A stretch of 64,000 nt of DNA from Bog-473 sp963726135 (GCA_963726135.1 CAVSBE010000001.1:186001-250000); one strand, 5' to 3'. Counted from the first letter of the stretch, positions 36,547 to 45,304 are shown. Notes: generated by a model from the sequence alone, not told the origin. Numbers and translations are program-made.

Positions 36547-37701
36547 CTACGCCCCCACCTCGCGCTGGCGGCGCAACTCGGCTTCCATGAAGCCGTCGAG
36601 GTCACCGTCGAGCACGCCGTCGACGTTACCCGTCTCGTAACCCGTGCGGTGGTCCTTCACGAGCTGGAACGGGGCGAGCATGTAGGAGCGGATCTGGTGG
36701 CCCCACGCGTTGTCGACCCTGTCGCCGCTCAGCGCGTCCAGCTCGGACCGGCGCTCGGCCCGAGCCTTCTCGGCCAGCTTGGCGCCCAGGATCTGCATCG
36801 CCTTGGCCTTGTTCTGGTGCTGGCTGCGCTCGTTCTGGCAGGAGACCACGATCCCCGTAGGCAGGTGGGTGAGGCGCACGGCCGAGTCCGTCTTGTTGAC
36901 GTGCTGGCCGCCGGCGCCCGACGAGCGGTAGGTGTCGATGCGCAGGTCCTTCTCGTCGATCTCCACCTCGGACGACACGTCCTCGAGGAACGGGGTCACG
37001 TCCATGGAGGCGAAGCTCGTCTGGCGCCGGTGTTGCGAGTCGAAGGGCGACATGCGAACCAGGCGGTGGACACCGCGCTCGGTGGCCAGCAGGCCGTAGG
37101 CGAAGCGGCCGTGCACGATGAAGGTCGCGGACAACAGCCCCGCCTCTTGGCCCTCAGTCGCCTCGTCCACCTCGACGGTGAAACCGCGACGCTCCGCCCA
37201 GCGCTGGTACATGCGCAGCAGCATCTCGGTCCAGTCCTGCGCGTCGGTGCCACCCGCGCCCGCGTGCACTTCGCACACCGCGTCGAACTCGTCGTACTCG
37301 CCCGAGAACAGCGACTGCAGCTCGAGTGCTCCGAGGCGCGTCCCGAGGGCGTCGACGGTCTCGACCAGTTCGGTGTCGAGCGCAGCGTCGCGGGCTCCAC
37401 TTGCGGCCGACTCCGCCGTCAGCTCGAGCAGCGCTCGGGCGTCCTCGAGCGTGTTGCGGAGCCCGTCGAGCTGGTCGAGGTCGGCCGAGACCCGGCCCAG
37501 CTCCTTGGTGACTGCCCGGGCGTTGTCGGGGTCGTTCCACAGATCGGGGGTGGCCGCCTCCGCCTCGAGCTCGGCTCGCCGGACCTCGAGCTTCTCGCGG
37601 CCGAGATAGCGCTCGGCCTCCGCCAGTCGCTCCCCCAACGCCTCGATCTCGGCCGTGAAGTCGCGGGGAGCCTCGGCCGCCGGCCCGTCAGGCGGCGCCA
37701 T
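36547..37701 (-). CDS. prfB: Peptide chain release factor 2
   Basis: RF2 ends translation at UGA and UAA. The 384-residue protein has the codon-recognition motif SPF (MSPFDSQHRRQTSF) and the peptidyl-hydrolysis GGQ motif (SSGAGGQHVNKTDSAVRLTH). VHAGAGGTDAQDWTEMLLRMY is also characteristic. The reading frame is open throughout, so the programmed frameshift of E. coli prfB is absent. The ATG at 37701 overlaps the end of secA by 14 bp, indicating coupled expression. Confidence 0.95.
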   Translation of the reverse strand: MAPPDGPAAEAPRDFTAEIEALGERLAEAERYLGREKLEVRRAELEAEAATPDLWNDPDNARAVTKELGRVSADLDQLDGLRNTLEDARALLELTAESAASGARDAALDTELVETVDALGTRLGALELQSLFSGEYDEFDAVCEVHAGAGGTDAQDWTEMLLRMYQRWAERRGFTVEVDEATEGQEAGLLSATFIVHGRFAYGLLATERGVHRLVRMSPFDSQHRRQTSFASMDVTPFLEDVSSEVEIDEKDLRIDTYRSSGAGGQHVNKTDSAVRLTHLPTGIVVSCQNERSQHQNKAKAMQILGAKLAEKARAERRSELDALSGDRVDNAWGHQIRSYMLAPFQLVKDHRTGYETGNVDGVLDGDLDGFMEAELRRQREVGA

Positions 37702-40483
37702 GGCAGAACTTGAACTTCTTGCCGCTCCCACACCAGCAGGGGTCGTTGCGCCCGACCTTCTCGTGCTGCTGCTTGACGATCGGCACCAGGGCGTCCGGGT
37801 CGGGGGCATTGGGCTGCTTGATCTGCGCCTTGCCACGGGCTCCCCCACCGCTGCCGTTCCCGGAGGACGCCGGGTTGAGGACCGCCGTCTGGGACGGCAC
37901 CTGGGCCCCCTGCTCGGCCAAGAGGGCACCGGCCAGAGCGCCCGTCTCGGCCACCGGGTCTTCGGCCGCGGCATAGACGGCCCTGTCCAGGTCGGGCTCG
38001 GCGGCCGGGGCCTGGACCGCCTCGACATGGAGGATGTAGCGCAGGTAGTCGTTGTCGATGACCTCCATCAGCTGGCCGAACATGGAGTAGCCCTCCTGCT
38101 GCCAGGCGTTGAGGGGGTCGGCCTGGACCGTCCAGCGCAGGTGGATGCCGTCCTTGAGGTTGTCCATCTCGGCCAGGTGGTCACGCCAGCGGGCGTCCAT
38201 GATCTGGAGGTAGACATCGCGCTCGATCTGGCGCATCGTCTCCGCGCCGCCCGGCATCGCCTCGGAGTGCTTCTCGTAGTAGTCGAGCGCCTCCTCGACG
38301 ATGCTCTCCACCAGGTCCTCTGTTGTCGCGGCCTGGGCGAGGTCGGCCACCGTGAACTTCGTCGGGTAGTACTGCATGAGCGCGTCGATCAGGGACTTGA
38401 GGTCCCAGTCCTCTTCGAATTCGGTCGGGCAGTATTCGGTCACCAGCTTCTCGGCCGCCCCGGCCAGCAGGTCCTCGGTCCGCTCCTCGAGGTCCTCGCC
38501 GTCGATGATCTGCAGGCGCCGCTCGTAGATCACCTTCCGCTGCTGGTCCATCACCTCGTCGTACTTGAGGTTGTCCTTGCGGATCTCCGCGTTGCGGGCC
38601 TCGACGGTGTTCTGGGCCCGCTCGATTGCCTTGGCGACGGTCTTGGACTCGATGGGAATTTCTTCGGGCAGCGTGCGCCCCATCACCCAGCTCATGGCTC
38701 CGGTGGCGAAGAGCCGGAGCAACTCGTCGTCGAGGCTCAGGTAGAAGCGGCTCTCCCCGGGATCGCCTTGGCGGCCAGAGCGGCCGCGGAGCTGGTTGTC
38801 GATGCGCCGGCTCTCGTGGCGTTCGCTGCCGAGCACGTAGAGCCCGCCGAGCTTGCGCACCTCTTCGCCCTCGGCCCGGCACCGCGCTTCGATGGCGGAC
38901 TGCCGTAGCTCCAGCTCCGCCTGCGCCTCCTCGGTGTCGAGGTCGACGCCCTCGGCGGCCAGCTCGTGCTGTGCCAGCAGCTCGGCGTTGCCGCCGAGGA
39001 TGATGTCGACGCCTCGTCCGGCCATGTTGGTGGCGACAGTGACCGCACCACGCCGGCCGGCCTGCGCCACGATCTCGGCCTCACGGAAGTGCTGCTTGGC
39101 GTTGAGGACGTTGTGGGGAACGCCCCGCTTGTCCAACAGGCGCGCCAGGAGCTCGGACTTGGCCACCGAGGCGGTGCCGATCAGCATCGGCTGGCCCCGC
39201 TCGTTGCGCTCCACGATGTCCTCGACGACTGCGTTGAACTTGGCCTCTTCCGTCTTGAAGACGAGATCGGGTTGGTCGATGCGGACCATCTCCTGGTTGG
39301 TGGGGATGGGCACGACGGGCAGCCCGTAGGTGGAGGCGAACTCCCCGGCCTCGGTCTCGGCCGTACCGGTCATGCCGGCCAACTTCTCGTACATGCGGAA
39401 GTAGTTCTGGAGCGTCACCGTCGCCCAGGTGTGGTTCTCCTCCTTGATGGAGACGCGCTCCTTGGCCTCGACCGCCTGGTGCAGACCGTCGGACCACCGC
39501 CGACCCTCGAGCGTCCGCCCGGTGAACTCGTCGATGATCTTCACCTCGCCGCCGGCCACGAGGTAGTCCTTGTCCCGGTGGTAGAGGTCCTTGGCCGTGA
39601 GGGCCTTGGTCAGTTGGTGGACGTAGTTGACGGACACGGCGTCGTAGATGTTGTCGACGCCGACCGCCTTCTCGACCTTCTCGATCCCGGACTCGAGGGG
39701 GACGACCGTCTTCTTCTCCTCGTCGACCTCGTAGTCGACGTCGCGGCTGAGCGTGCGCGCGATGGAGGCGAACTGGTAGTAGAGCTGAGCCGCCTCGTCG
39801 GCCGGGCCCGAGATGATGAGAGGGGTCCGGGCCTCGTCGATGAGGATGGAGTCGACCTCGTCGACGATGGCAAAGATGTGACCCCGCTGGGTCAGGAGTT
39901 CGCGGCTCCTCGTCATGTTGTCGCGCAGGTAATCGAAGCCGAATTCGTTGTTGGTGCCGTAGGTGACGTCGGCGGCGTAGGCGGCCCGCTTGAGAGTGGG
40001 ATCGTCGACGTCGGATCCGATGCGGCCAACGGTGAGCCCGAGCCAGCGGTGGACCCGTCCCATCCACTCTGAGTCGCGGGTGGCGAGGTACTCGTTGACC
40101 GTCACCATGTGCACGCCTCGCCCGTCCAGCGCGTTCAGGTACACGGGCAGCGTGGACACGAGGGTCTTGCCCTCACCGGTCTTCATCTCAGCGATCCAGC
40201 CGAAGTGCAGTGCCATCCCACCCATGAGCTGGACGTCGAAGTGACGCTGGCCCAGGACGCGCCATGCCGCCTCGCGCACGACGGCGTACGCCTCGACCAG
40301 GAGGTCGTCGAGGCTCTCGCCCCGCTCGAGCCGTTCCTTGTACTCGACCGTCTTGTGGGCGAGCGCGTCGTCACTGAGGCCTTGCATCTCGGGCTCGAGG
40401 GCGCCGACGAGGGGCACGAGTTCGGCCAGCCGTCTGACCTTCTTGCCTTCGCCGGCGCGGAGGACCTTCGTGAACACGCTCAT
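37688..40483 (-). CDS. secA: Preprotein translocase subunit SecA
   Basis: The 931-residue motor ATPase drives protein export through SecYEG. Walker A is MKTGEGKTLV (about residue 104-113), the DEVDSILIDEAR block gives Walker B, and TGTAETEAGEF, GTASVAKSELLA, NMAGRGVDIILGGN and GRSGRQGDPGESRFYLSLDD mark the second motor domain. The C-terminal zinc finger for SecB or ribosome contact is intact (CWCGSGKKFKFCHG). Its long length and zinc tail fit SecA1, the essential housekeeping copy. A transcript secA-prfB-ftsE-ftsX is likely. Confidence 0.97.
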   Translation of the reverse strand: MSVFTKVLRAGEGKKVRRLAELVPLVGALEPEMQGLSDDALAHKTVEYKERLERGESLDDLLVEAYAVVREAAWRVLGQRHFDVQLMGGMALHFGWIAEMKTGEGKTLVSTLPVYLNALDGRGVHMVTVNEYLATRDSEWMGRVHRWLGLTVGRIGSDVDDPTLKRAAYAADVTYGTNNEFGFDYLRDNMTRSRELLTQRGHIFAIVDEVDSILIDEARTPLIISGPADEAAQLYYQFASIARTLSRDVDYEVDEEKKTVVPLESGIEKVEKAVGVDNIYDAVSVNYVHQLTKALTAKDLYHRDKDYLVAGGEVKIIDEFTGRTLEGRRWSDGLHQAVEAKERVSIKEENHTWATVTLQNYFRMYEKLAGMTGTAETEAGEFASTYGLPVVPIPTNQEMVRIDQPDLVFKTEEAKFNAVVEDIVERNERGQPMLIGTASVAKSELLARLLDKRGVPHNVLNAKQHFREAEIVAQAGRRGAVTVATNMAGRGVDIILGGNAELLAQHELAAEGVDLDTEEAQAELELRQSAIEARCRAEGEEVRKLGGLYVLGSERHESRRIDNQLRGRSGRQGDPGESRFYLSLDDELLRLFATGAMSWVMGRTLPEEIPIESKTVAKAIERAQNTVEARNAEIRKDNLKYDEVMDQQRKVIYERRLQIIDGEDLEERTEDLLAGAAEKLVTEYCPTEFEEDWDLKSLIDALMQYYPTKFTVADLAQAATTEDLVESIVEEALDYYEKHSEAMPGGAETMRQIERDVYLQIMDARWRDHLAEMDNLKDGIHLRWTVQADPLNAWQQEGYSMFGQLMEVIDNDYLRYILHVEAVQAPAAEPDLDRAVYAAAEDPVAETGALAGALLAEQGAQVPSQTAVLNPASSGNGSGGGARGKAQIKQPNAPDPDALVPIVKQQHEKVGRNDPCWCGSGKKFKFCHGAA

Positions 40484-41185
40484 GGAGGGCCGATCCTACC
40501 GGCCCGAGCGAAGGCGGAACCGCCACGGGCGACGGGGATGGCAGATGGGCTGCGTGCGGCTGACCTGGTCTTTGACCCCACACTCGCCTGCCGCGAGGTT
40601 GACGCGCCGACACCGGCGGCACGGCGGATCGCCGCCGCACCCAACGGCACCATGGTGGCGCGCATCGCCTCGTCTCCGCCCGCCCCCGACAGCCGGGAAC
40701 GCAGCGGGCAGGACTTACCTCTAAGCCGCACCATGCTCAGCGACCACAAGTCGCCTTACGTGGGTCGTTTCGCCTGCGACTGGCCTCGACTTTCAACCAC
40801 AGACCCGCACGCAGCCCGGGCCATGCTACGCCCCCCCGAGCCGCTACTGCCCCGGGACGTTGGAGCCCGACGAATCAGAGGCGCTGCCCTGGCTGGCGGG
40901 CGTGGCCCCTCGAGCACAGTGACGTTCGAGATCCTCCACACACCACCGACCTGTTGCAGGTCGGCGATCTTGCCGCACAACAACACGACCGGCACGCTCG
41001 GGAACAACCTCAACGGTGTGACCAGCGGGGTGAACAACCTGACCAAGTCGGTGGGCCTGGGCGGCGTGCTCTCCCCGGGCACCACGACGACCACCACGCC
41101 AGGCCTCGTGGGCGGGTTGGGTAACGCGGCGGGCAACCTGCTGGACGGGGGCTAGGCACCTCCCCCGCACTGACGGACGACGCGA
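40484..41185. other. Intergenic region between secA and glnA
   Basis: About 700 bp. It must contain the secA promoter on the left. The last 180 bp have strong G/C third-position bias in one plus-strand frame (see 40733-41155). No RNA gene or known riboswitch fold was recognised in the remainder. Confidence 0.4.
40733..41155 (+). CDS. Possible low-complexity Asn/Thr/Gly-rich protein or gene remnant
   Basis: The final 57 codons (from about 40978) encode NNTTGTLGNNLNGVTSGVNN, then KSVGLGGVLSPGTTTTTTPGLVGGLGNAAGNLLDGG. Nearly every codon there ends in G or C, as in real genes of this genome. The composition resembles repetitive secreted or cell-wall-associated proteins. Upstream of it the frame is less convincing, and another frame (DLLQVGDLAA at about 40946-40975) looks better, so an indel or truncation is likely. 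No signal peptide was found. It may be the 3' remnant of a longer gene. Confidence 0.25.
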   Translation: MLSDHKSPYVGRFACDWPRLSTTDPHAARAMLRPPEPLLPRDVGARRIRGAALAGGRGPSSTVTFEILHTPPTCCRSAILPHNNTTGTLGNNLNGVTSGVNNLTKSVGLGGVLSPGTTTTTTPGLVGGLGNAAGNLLDGG

Positions 41186-41237
41186 GAACGCCGCCGGCTC
41201 GGGGGAGGGGGGGTTCGGCCCGAAGCCGGCGGCGTTC
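41186..41237. terminator. Strong hairpin terminator downstream of glnA
   Basis: A perfect 14-bp stem pairs 41186-41199 (gaacgccgccggct) with 41224-41237 (agccggcggcgttc) across a G-rich loop. It starts 22 bases past the glnA stop on the minus strand and would also serve a plus-strand transcript ending at 41155. Confidence 0.75.
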
Positions 41238-41259
41238 GATCAGCCCGATCAGGCGTGGT

Positions 41260-42270
41260 TCAGTCGCTTGCGGCTGCTCCGCAGACGGTCTCGACCAGGA
41301 GGCGGCTCACCACGTAGGGGTCCATGTTGGCGTTGGGCCGCCGGTCCTCGATCCACCCCTTCTTGTTCTTGGCGGTCTGCCACGGGATGCGGATCGACGC
41401 GCCCCGGTCGGACGTGCCGTAGCTGAACTGGGTGAAGTGCGCGGTCTCGTGCGCGCCGGTCAGGCGGCTCTCGATCCCGATGCCGTAGTTGGTGACGTGC
41501 TCGTCCACACGCTTCCCGAGGGCCTCGCAGCCGGCGATGATCGCGTCCCAACCGCCGTCCTCGCGCATGGCCTTGGTCGAGAAGTTCGTGTGTGCCCCGG
41601 CGCCGTTCCAGTCACCGAGCACCGGCTTGGGCTCGAGAGTGGCGAACACGTCGAACTCCTCAGCGATGCGGAAGAGCAGCCAACGGGCCGTCCACAGCTG
41701 GTCGCCGATCAGCGGCGGGGGAAGGACGCCGATCTGGAACTCCCACTGGCCCATCATGACCTCGGCGTTGGTGCCTTCGATGCCCAGTCCCGCCTTCATG
41801 CACGCCGCCGTGTGACGCTCGATGATCTGGCGTCCGGGCATCTTGTCACCGCCGACACCGCAGTAGTACGGCCCCTGCGGTGCGGGGAACCCGGCTTCGG
41901 GCCATCCCAAGGGGCGGCCGTACTGGAAGAACGTGTACTCCTGCTCGATCCCGAACCAGGGCTCGAAGCTGGCGTATTTCTCGGCGGCCTCGACGCAGGC
42001 GCGGCGCGTGTTGGTCGGGTGCGGCGTCATGTCCGTCAACAGGACCTCGCACATGACGAGCTTGTCGTTCTCGCCTCGGAGCGGGTCCGGGCAGACGAAC
42101 ACGGGCTGCAGGACGCAGTCCGAATCTCTCCCCTCGGCCTGATTGGTGCTCGAGCCGTCGAAGCCCCAGATCGGGGGCTCCTTGCCGTCCTCGACGATCT
42201 TCGTCTTGCTGCGGAGCAGCGGGGTGGGCTCGGTCCCGTCGATCCAGATGTACTCGGCCTGGTAGCTCAT
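41260..42270 (-). CDS. glnII: Glutamine synthetase type II (eukaryote-like GSII)
   Basis: The 336-residue enzyme makes glutamine from glutamate, ammonia and ATP. Features typical of GSII rather than bacterial GSI are PPIWGFDGSSTNQAEGRDSDCVLQPV, FGIEQEYTFFQ, GVGGDKMPGRQIIERHTAACMKAGL, EVMMGQWEFQIG and GAGAHTNFSTKAMRE. It is decameric in relatives, lacks the adenylylation site of GSI and is about 130 residues shorter. The ATG at 42270 follows AGGAGA. A 517-bp leader region precedes it, and a strong hairpin follows it. Confidence 0.95.
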   Translation of the reverse strand: MSYQAEYIWIDGTEPTPLLRSKTKIVEDGKEPPIWGFDGSSTNQAEGRDSDCVLQPVFVCPDPLRGENDKLVMCEVLLTDMTPHPTNTRRACVEAAEKYASFEPWFGIEQEYTFFQYGRPLGWPEAGFPAPQGPYYCGVGGDKMPGRQIIERHTAACMKAGLGIEGTNAEVMMGQWEFQIGVLPPPLIGDQLWTARWLLFRIAEEFDVFATLEPKPVLGDWNGAGAHTNFSTKAMREDGGWDAIIAGCEALGKRVDEHVTNYGIGIESRLTGAHETAHFTQFSYGTSDRGASIRIPWQTAKNKKGWIEDRRPNANMDPYVVSRLLVETVCGAAASD

Positions 42271-42787
42271 GGATTCTCCTGTGTTCCCCTTCTTCTCGCT
42301 GGTCAAAGCGCTGCCAGGGAGCGGGCGAACGCGATTGCGGCGCGGCGCTCCCGTGCGGGTAGCTTCTTCAGTGTCGCCGGACCCTATTTCACCGCCGTAT
42401 CGGTTGTGTAAACCCACGATGAAATGACGCCGGGGGACGGCGCCGCGGGGGTGACGTCGTCGGCCCCAGCGCTGAACCCTGAAATCCGCCGACGTTTCTC
42501 CACACTATAAATACTATTGTTGATAGTTCTAGGAGAGGCGGCCCGGCGAGCCCGGCCATAAATGGGGAAACGGGGGGTGCCAAGCAAACCGGGACCTGAC
42601 AAGCAAACCGGGGTGACAATCAGAGGTATATCGAAATCGACCGAACTCCAGCTGGAGTTGGTTGCCAGCCGTACGCGACGGAGGGCTGGACGGTTCCGTC
42701 CAGCCCTCCTGTTGCCCTCGGGCAACTCGACCACCCGCGGGCGGCGCTCGTCGTCTCTCATGCCCGGCGGCGGTCCGCCCTGCCGAC
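42271..42787. other. Intergenic region between glnII and the first pilin gene
   Basis: The left 250 bp are the glnII leader, with an AT-rich patch at 42505-42535 (ataaatactattgttgatag) that may hold its promoter. The right part contains the pilin terminator at 42680-42709. No gene is supported here. Confidence 0.45.
42680..42709. terminator. Hairpin terminator after the first flp pilin gene
   Basis: A perfect 14-bp stem (42680-42693 with 42696-42709) encloses only two bases, in practice a short GGTTCC-type loop. It lies 79-108 bp downstream of the pilin stop on the minus strand. Confidence 0.7.
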
Positions 42788-43015
42788 TCAGCAGGTGGTG
42801 GAGTTCAGCCCTCCGACGCAGGTGTTGGCACTGCTGAACAGCCCCGTGATGCCTCCGCCCAGCGCCGCAACCGCGACGACAGCGACGACAGCGATTAGGC
42901 CCACCAGCAGTGCGTACTCCACCATGGAGGCGCCGCGCTCGGTGCGAGCCCGCTCGAACAGCGTTCCGTGCGCAGCGCGTACCGCGACGAACGCATTCAC
43001 AAACAATCCAACCAT
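42788..43015 (-). CDS. flp: Flp/Fap-type Tad pilin, copy 1
   Basis: The 75-residue prepilin forms the thin Tad pilus. A leader with RARTERG precedes the processing site G|ASMVEY, with Glu at +5 and Tyr at +6 as the Tad prepilin peptidase requires. The hydrophobic core YALLVGLIAVVAVVAVAALGGG follows. The C-terminus NTCVGGLNSTTC has two cysteines that could form a disulphide. From the processing site on it is nearly identical to copy 2. A copy of the pilus motif sits 84 nt upstream. Confidence 0.93.
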   Translation of the reverse strand: MVGLFVNAFVAVRAAHGTLFERARTERGASMVEYALLVGLIAVVAVVAVAALGGGITGLFSSANTCVGGLNSTTC

Positions 43016-43099
43016 GTGATGCTCCCCTCTTGCCCCGACGAACCCTATTGGAGGTGCTCGCCCCTCGTGTAAAAGCATCGGGCCATTTGATTCGATGAT

Positions 43100-43119
43100 C
43101 TATAGGCTTTTTGGACCTA
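43100..43119 (-). promoter_or_regulatory. Pilus-locus motif, copy B (upstream of flp copy 1)
   Basis: Read on the gene strand, TAGGTCCAAAAAGCCTATAG matches copy A in 17 of 20 positions. It ends 84 nt before the pilin start. A further shared block TCGAATCAAA follows in both pilin copies. Confidence 0.55.
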
Positions 43120-43196
43120 ATGGAAGCGGCGGCGGGAAGCCCGATTCCACGCCGCGGCCGCTACGTGCAATGCACCCGGAAGCCCCACACGACAGC

Positions 43197-43227
43197 GGGC
43201 TGGGCCGGCCCGAAGCCGACCCAGCCC
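43197..43227. terminator. Hairpin terminator after the second flp pilin gene
   Basis: GGGCTGGG (43197-43204) pairs with CCCAGCCC (43220-43227) across a 15-base loop that can itself pair in part. It is about 80-110 bp downstream of the pilin stop, the same arrangement as for copy 1, so each pilin appears to have its own transcript. Confidence 0.6.
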
Positions 43228-43305
43228 AACCGTCATCCCATTGGGGAAGGGGGAATTTTCCCTTAGGGAAGCATTGCATCGCTTGTTGCGGTGGATACCG
43301 CCCAG

Positions 43306-43542
43306 CTAGCAGGTGGTGCTGTTCAGACCACCAACGCAGGTGTTGGCGCTGCTGAACAGACCCTTGATGCCTCCTCCGAGCGCTGCCACCGCAACGACGG
43401 CAACGACGGCGATCAGGCCAACGAGCAGCGCGTACTCCACCATGGAGGCGCCACGCTCGGTGCGAGCCCGCTCGAGCATATTGCTGTGGAAGCCACGCAC
43501 TGCGAAGAACGCATTCAGAAACAGCTCAGTCATTTCCTTCAT
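43306..43542 (-). CDS. flp: Flp/Fap-type Tad pilin, copy 2
   Basis: The 78-residue prepilin matches copy 1 almost exactly after the leader (RARTERG|ASMVEYALLVGLIAVVAVVAVAALGGGI, then KGLFSSANTCVGGLNSTTC, with K for T as the main change in the mature part). The leaders differ more. ATG 43542 or the ATG three codons in may start it. It is closest to the regulator and the export genes, so it may be the major pilin. A motif copy lies 88 nt upstream. Confidence 0.93.
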   Translation of the reverse strand: MKEMTELFLNAFFAVRGFHSNMLERARTERGASMVEYALLVGLIAVVAVVAVAALGGGIKGLFSSANTCVGGLNSTTC

Positions 43543-43630
43543 TCCCCTCTCTCACCCCAGTGGAATTCGCACGGTCGTCCGAACCCATTTGGAGTTCCCA
43601 GTGCATTCTCGGGTTTGATTCGACCCGACT

Positions 43631-43650
43631 CCATAGGCTTTATGGACCAA
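43631..43650 (-). promoter_or_regulatory. Pilus-locus motif, copy A (upstream of flp copy 2)
   Basis: On the gene strand this reads TTGGTCCATAAAGCCTATGG. It contains the dyad CCATA-N5-TATGG when read on the other strand. It ends 88 nt before the pilin start and is the reference for the other three copies. Confidence 0.6.
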
Positions 43651-43678
43651 TTACCTGGGCTTTTGTGCAGTCCCGTTG

Positions 43679-44140
43679 TCATTCGATGGTGACGAGACCC
43701 ATGACGACAGCGCGCACCAGCGCGTGCGTGCGGTTCGTCACGTCGAGCTTCTGAAAGATCGCCGCCAAGTGGTTCTTCGTCGTCTTGGGGCTGATGTAGA
43801 GCCGCTGCGATATCTCCCCGTTCGTGGCGCCCTCGGCAAGGAGCTGCAGCACCTCGAGCTCCCGCTGTGTCAGCGACCACGGCCCCCATTGGCGGTCGTC
43901 CTCCCGTCGCGGCGCGGAGACGTTGGGGTCGCGGTAGTGGTCGGTGACGACCTCGAGGTCGTCACGTGTGAGCGTGGCGCGCCCGGCGCGCAGGCTGTCG
44001 CCGCGGTGCACCGTCGTGCACACCGACGGCCCGGACACCGACACCAGCGTGTAGAAGGTCCACTCGGGCTCATTCGCGACCTGCTCCGCCGGCGACGGCT
44101 GCGCCGACGGCCACACGATGGCCGAGGCTGTATTCGCCAT
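43679..44140 (-). CDS. LuxR-family transcriptional regulator
   Basis: The 153-residue protein ends in a LuxR/GerE helix-turn-helix (LTQRELEVLQLLAEGATNGEISQRLYISPKTTKNHLAAIFQKLDVTNRTHALVRAV). The N-terminal 80 residues are not a recognisable receiver domain and may form a small ligand-binding or dimerisation unit. It lies between the pilin genes and tadC on the same strand and is the obvious candidate for controlling the pilus motif copies. The ATG at 44140 follows GAGGGGGGAG. Confidence 0.85.
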   Translation of the reverse strand: MANTASAIVWPSAQPSPAEQVANEPEWTFYTLVSVSGPSVCTTVHRGDSLRAGRATLTRDDLEVVTDHYRDPNVSAPRREDDRQWGPWSLTQRELEVLQLLAEGATNGEISQRLYISPKTTKNHLAAIFQKLDVTNRTHALVRAVVMGLVTIE

Positions 44141-44301
44141 TGCTCCCCCCTCATTCCGTCCCGAACGCGCTGCCCGGGTCGGCTCCACTCCACCATAGTG
44201 CGGTGGAAATTCCCAGGTCATTGTACGCTTTGCGCCTCAAACGGCGGTCGCAGCCAGATTGCGGCCCGGGTGCAACAACCCCAGGACGGACAATTCCCGT
44301 G

Positions 44302-44319
44302 GCCGGGCGGCGGCCCGGC
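44302..44319. terminator. Hairpin after tadC
   Basis: GCCGGG (44302-44307) pairs with CCCGGC (44314-44319) around a 6-base loop, 16-33 nt beyond the tadC stop. It would end the cpaB-tadZ-tadA-tadB-tadC transcript before the luxR gene. Confidence 0.45.
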
Positions 44320-44334
44320 GCCGGTCCGTGTGGG

Positions 44335-45285
44335 TCAGCCGGCTCCGTGGAACGCGTGCTTGATCGGGCCCACTATCGGACCCAGGACGACGATCATGAT
44401 CGCCGGCAAGAAACAAAAGGCGAGGGGGAAGAGGATCTTCACCGGCACCTTGGCCGCTTTCTCGCGGGCCCGCTGGCGCCGCTTGTCACGCATCTCGTCG
44501 GCCTGTGCCTGCAGCACCCGGCCGATCGGCAGGCCCAGCGCGTCCGCCTGCGAGAGCACGACCGCGAACGTGACGAGGTCGTCGATGTCGGTTCGCAACT
44601 TCATGTTCTCGAGGGCATCGTGTCGCGAGAGACCGAGCTCCATCTCGCGCAGCGTCAGGCGGAGTTCGTGGCAGACCGGTGACTCGAACCGCGCGCACGA
44701 AACCTGCATGGCCTGCTCGAGGCCGAGTCCGGCGGCTACCGAGATCGTCATGAGGTCGAGCAGGTCGGGAAGGTCGTTGGTCACCTGCTCCCGCCGCTTC
44801 TTGATGCGGAACCGCAGCCAGTAGCTGGGCGCCAGACCTCCGAGCAGGGGCAAGATGAACAGCATCGCAAGGCCCATCTTGACGCTCACCGCGCCGCTCA
44901 CCAGCGAGATCAGCCCGATCGCGATACCACCCATGACCGATCCCACCTGGATGGCGACGAACTCCTCGGCACGAACCGATCCGGTCAGGCCGGCCTTCAG
45001 CAGGTCGGCGTGCACGCGGTCGATGTCACTCGCGGGGTAGAGCCGCGAGAGACCCCGGCGCAAACCGTTGGCGACCGGTCCGAAGATGCGGCTGACCAGC
45101 GGCGCCTGCACCCGCTCGACCACCGGGACCGCATCCGCGTAGAGCTCGGCCTCCGAGCCGAGCGACTTGATGAAGTCCAGCCGCTGCGTGGTCCGGTGTG
45201 AACGCCATGCCGCGACGCCCACCCCGGCGAGGCCGAGGACCATGAGGGTGATACCAACCGACGGAACGACATATGCCGCGTTCAC
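44335..45285 (-). CDS. tadC: Tad pilus assembly platform protein TadC
   Basis: The 316-residue type II secretion F-domain membrane protein has an N-terminal helix (GITLMVLGLAGVGVAAW), a central pair of helices and a C-terminal helix (ILFPLAFCFLPAIMIVVLGPIVG). The cytosolic block RREQVTNDLPDLLDLMTISVAAGLGLEQAM and LSQADALGLPIGRVLQAQADEMR are characteristic of TadC. With TadB it forms the inner-membrane platform on which pilin is assembled. It is the last gene of the export operon. Confidence 0.93.
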   Translation of the reverse strand: MNAAYVVPSVGITLMVLGLAGVGVAAWRSHRTTQRLDFIKSLGSEAELYADAVPVVERVQAPLVSRIFGPVANGLRRGLSRLYPASDIDRVHADLLKAGLTGSVRAEEFVAIQVGSVMGGIAIGLISLVSGAVSVKMGLAMLFILPLLGGLAPSYWLRFRIKKRREQVTNDLPDLLDLMTISVAAGLGLEQAMQVSCARFESPVCHELRLTLREMELGLSRHDALENMKLRTDIDDLVTFAVVLSQADALGLPIGRVLQAQADEMRDKRRQRAREKAAKVPVKILFPLAFCFLPAIMIVVLGPIVGPIKHAFHGAG

Positions 45286-45304
45286 GAGACCAGTCCTCCT
45301 TCGA

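Noticed and set aside
36547..37701. Programmed frameshift in prfB
   Set aside because: The release factor 2 frame is continuous from the ATG to the stop, so no frameshift is needed.
42788..43542. CRISPR-like or transposon-like direct repeat
   Set aside because: The repeated sequence is the coding part of two pilin paralogues with their flanks; there are no spacers or terminal inverted repeats.
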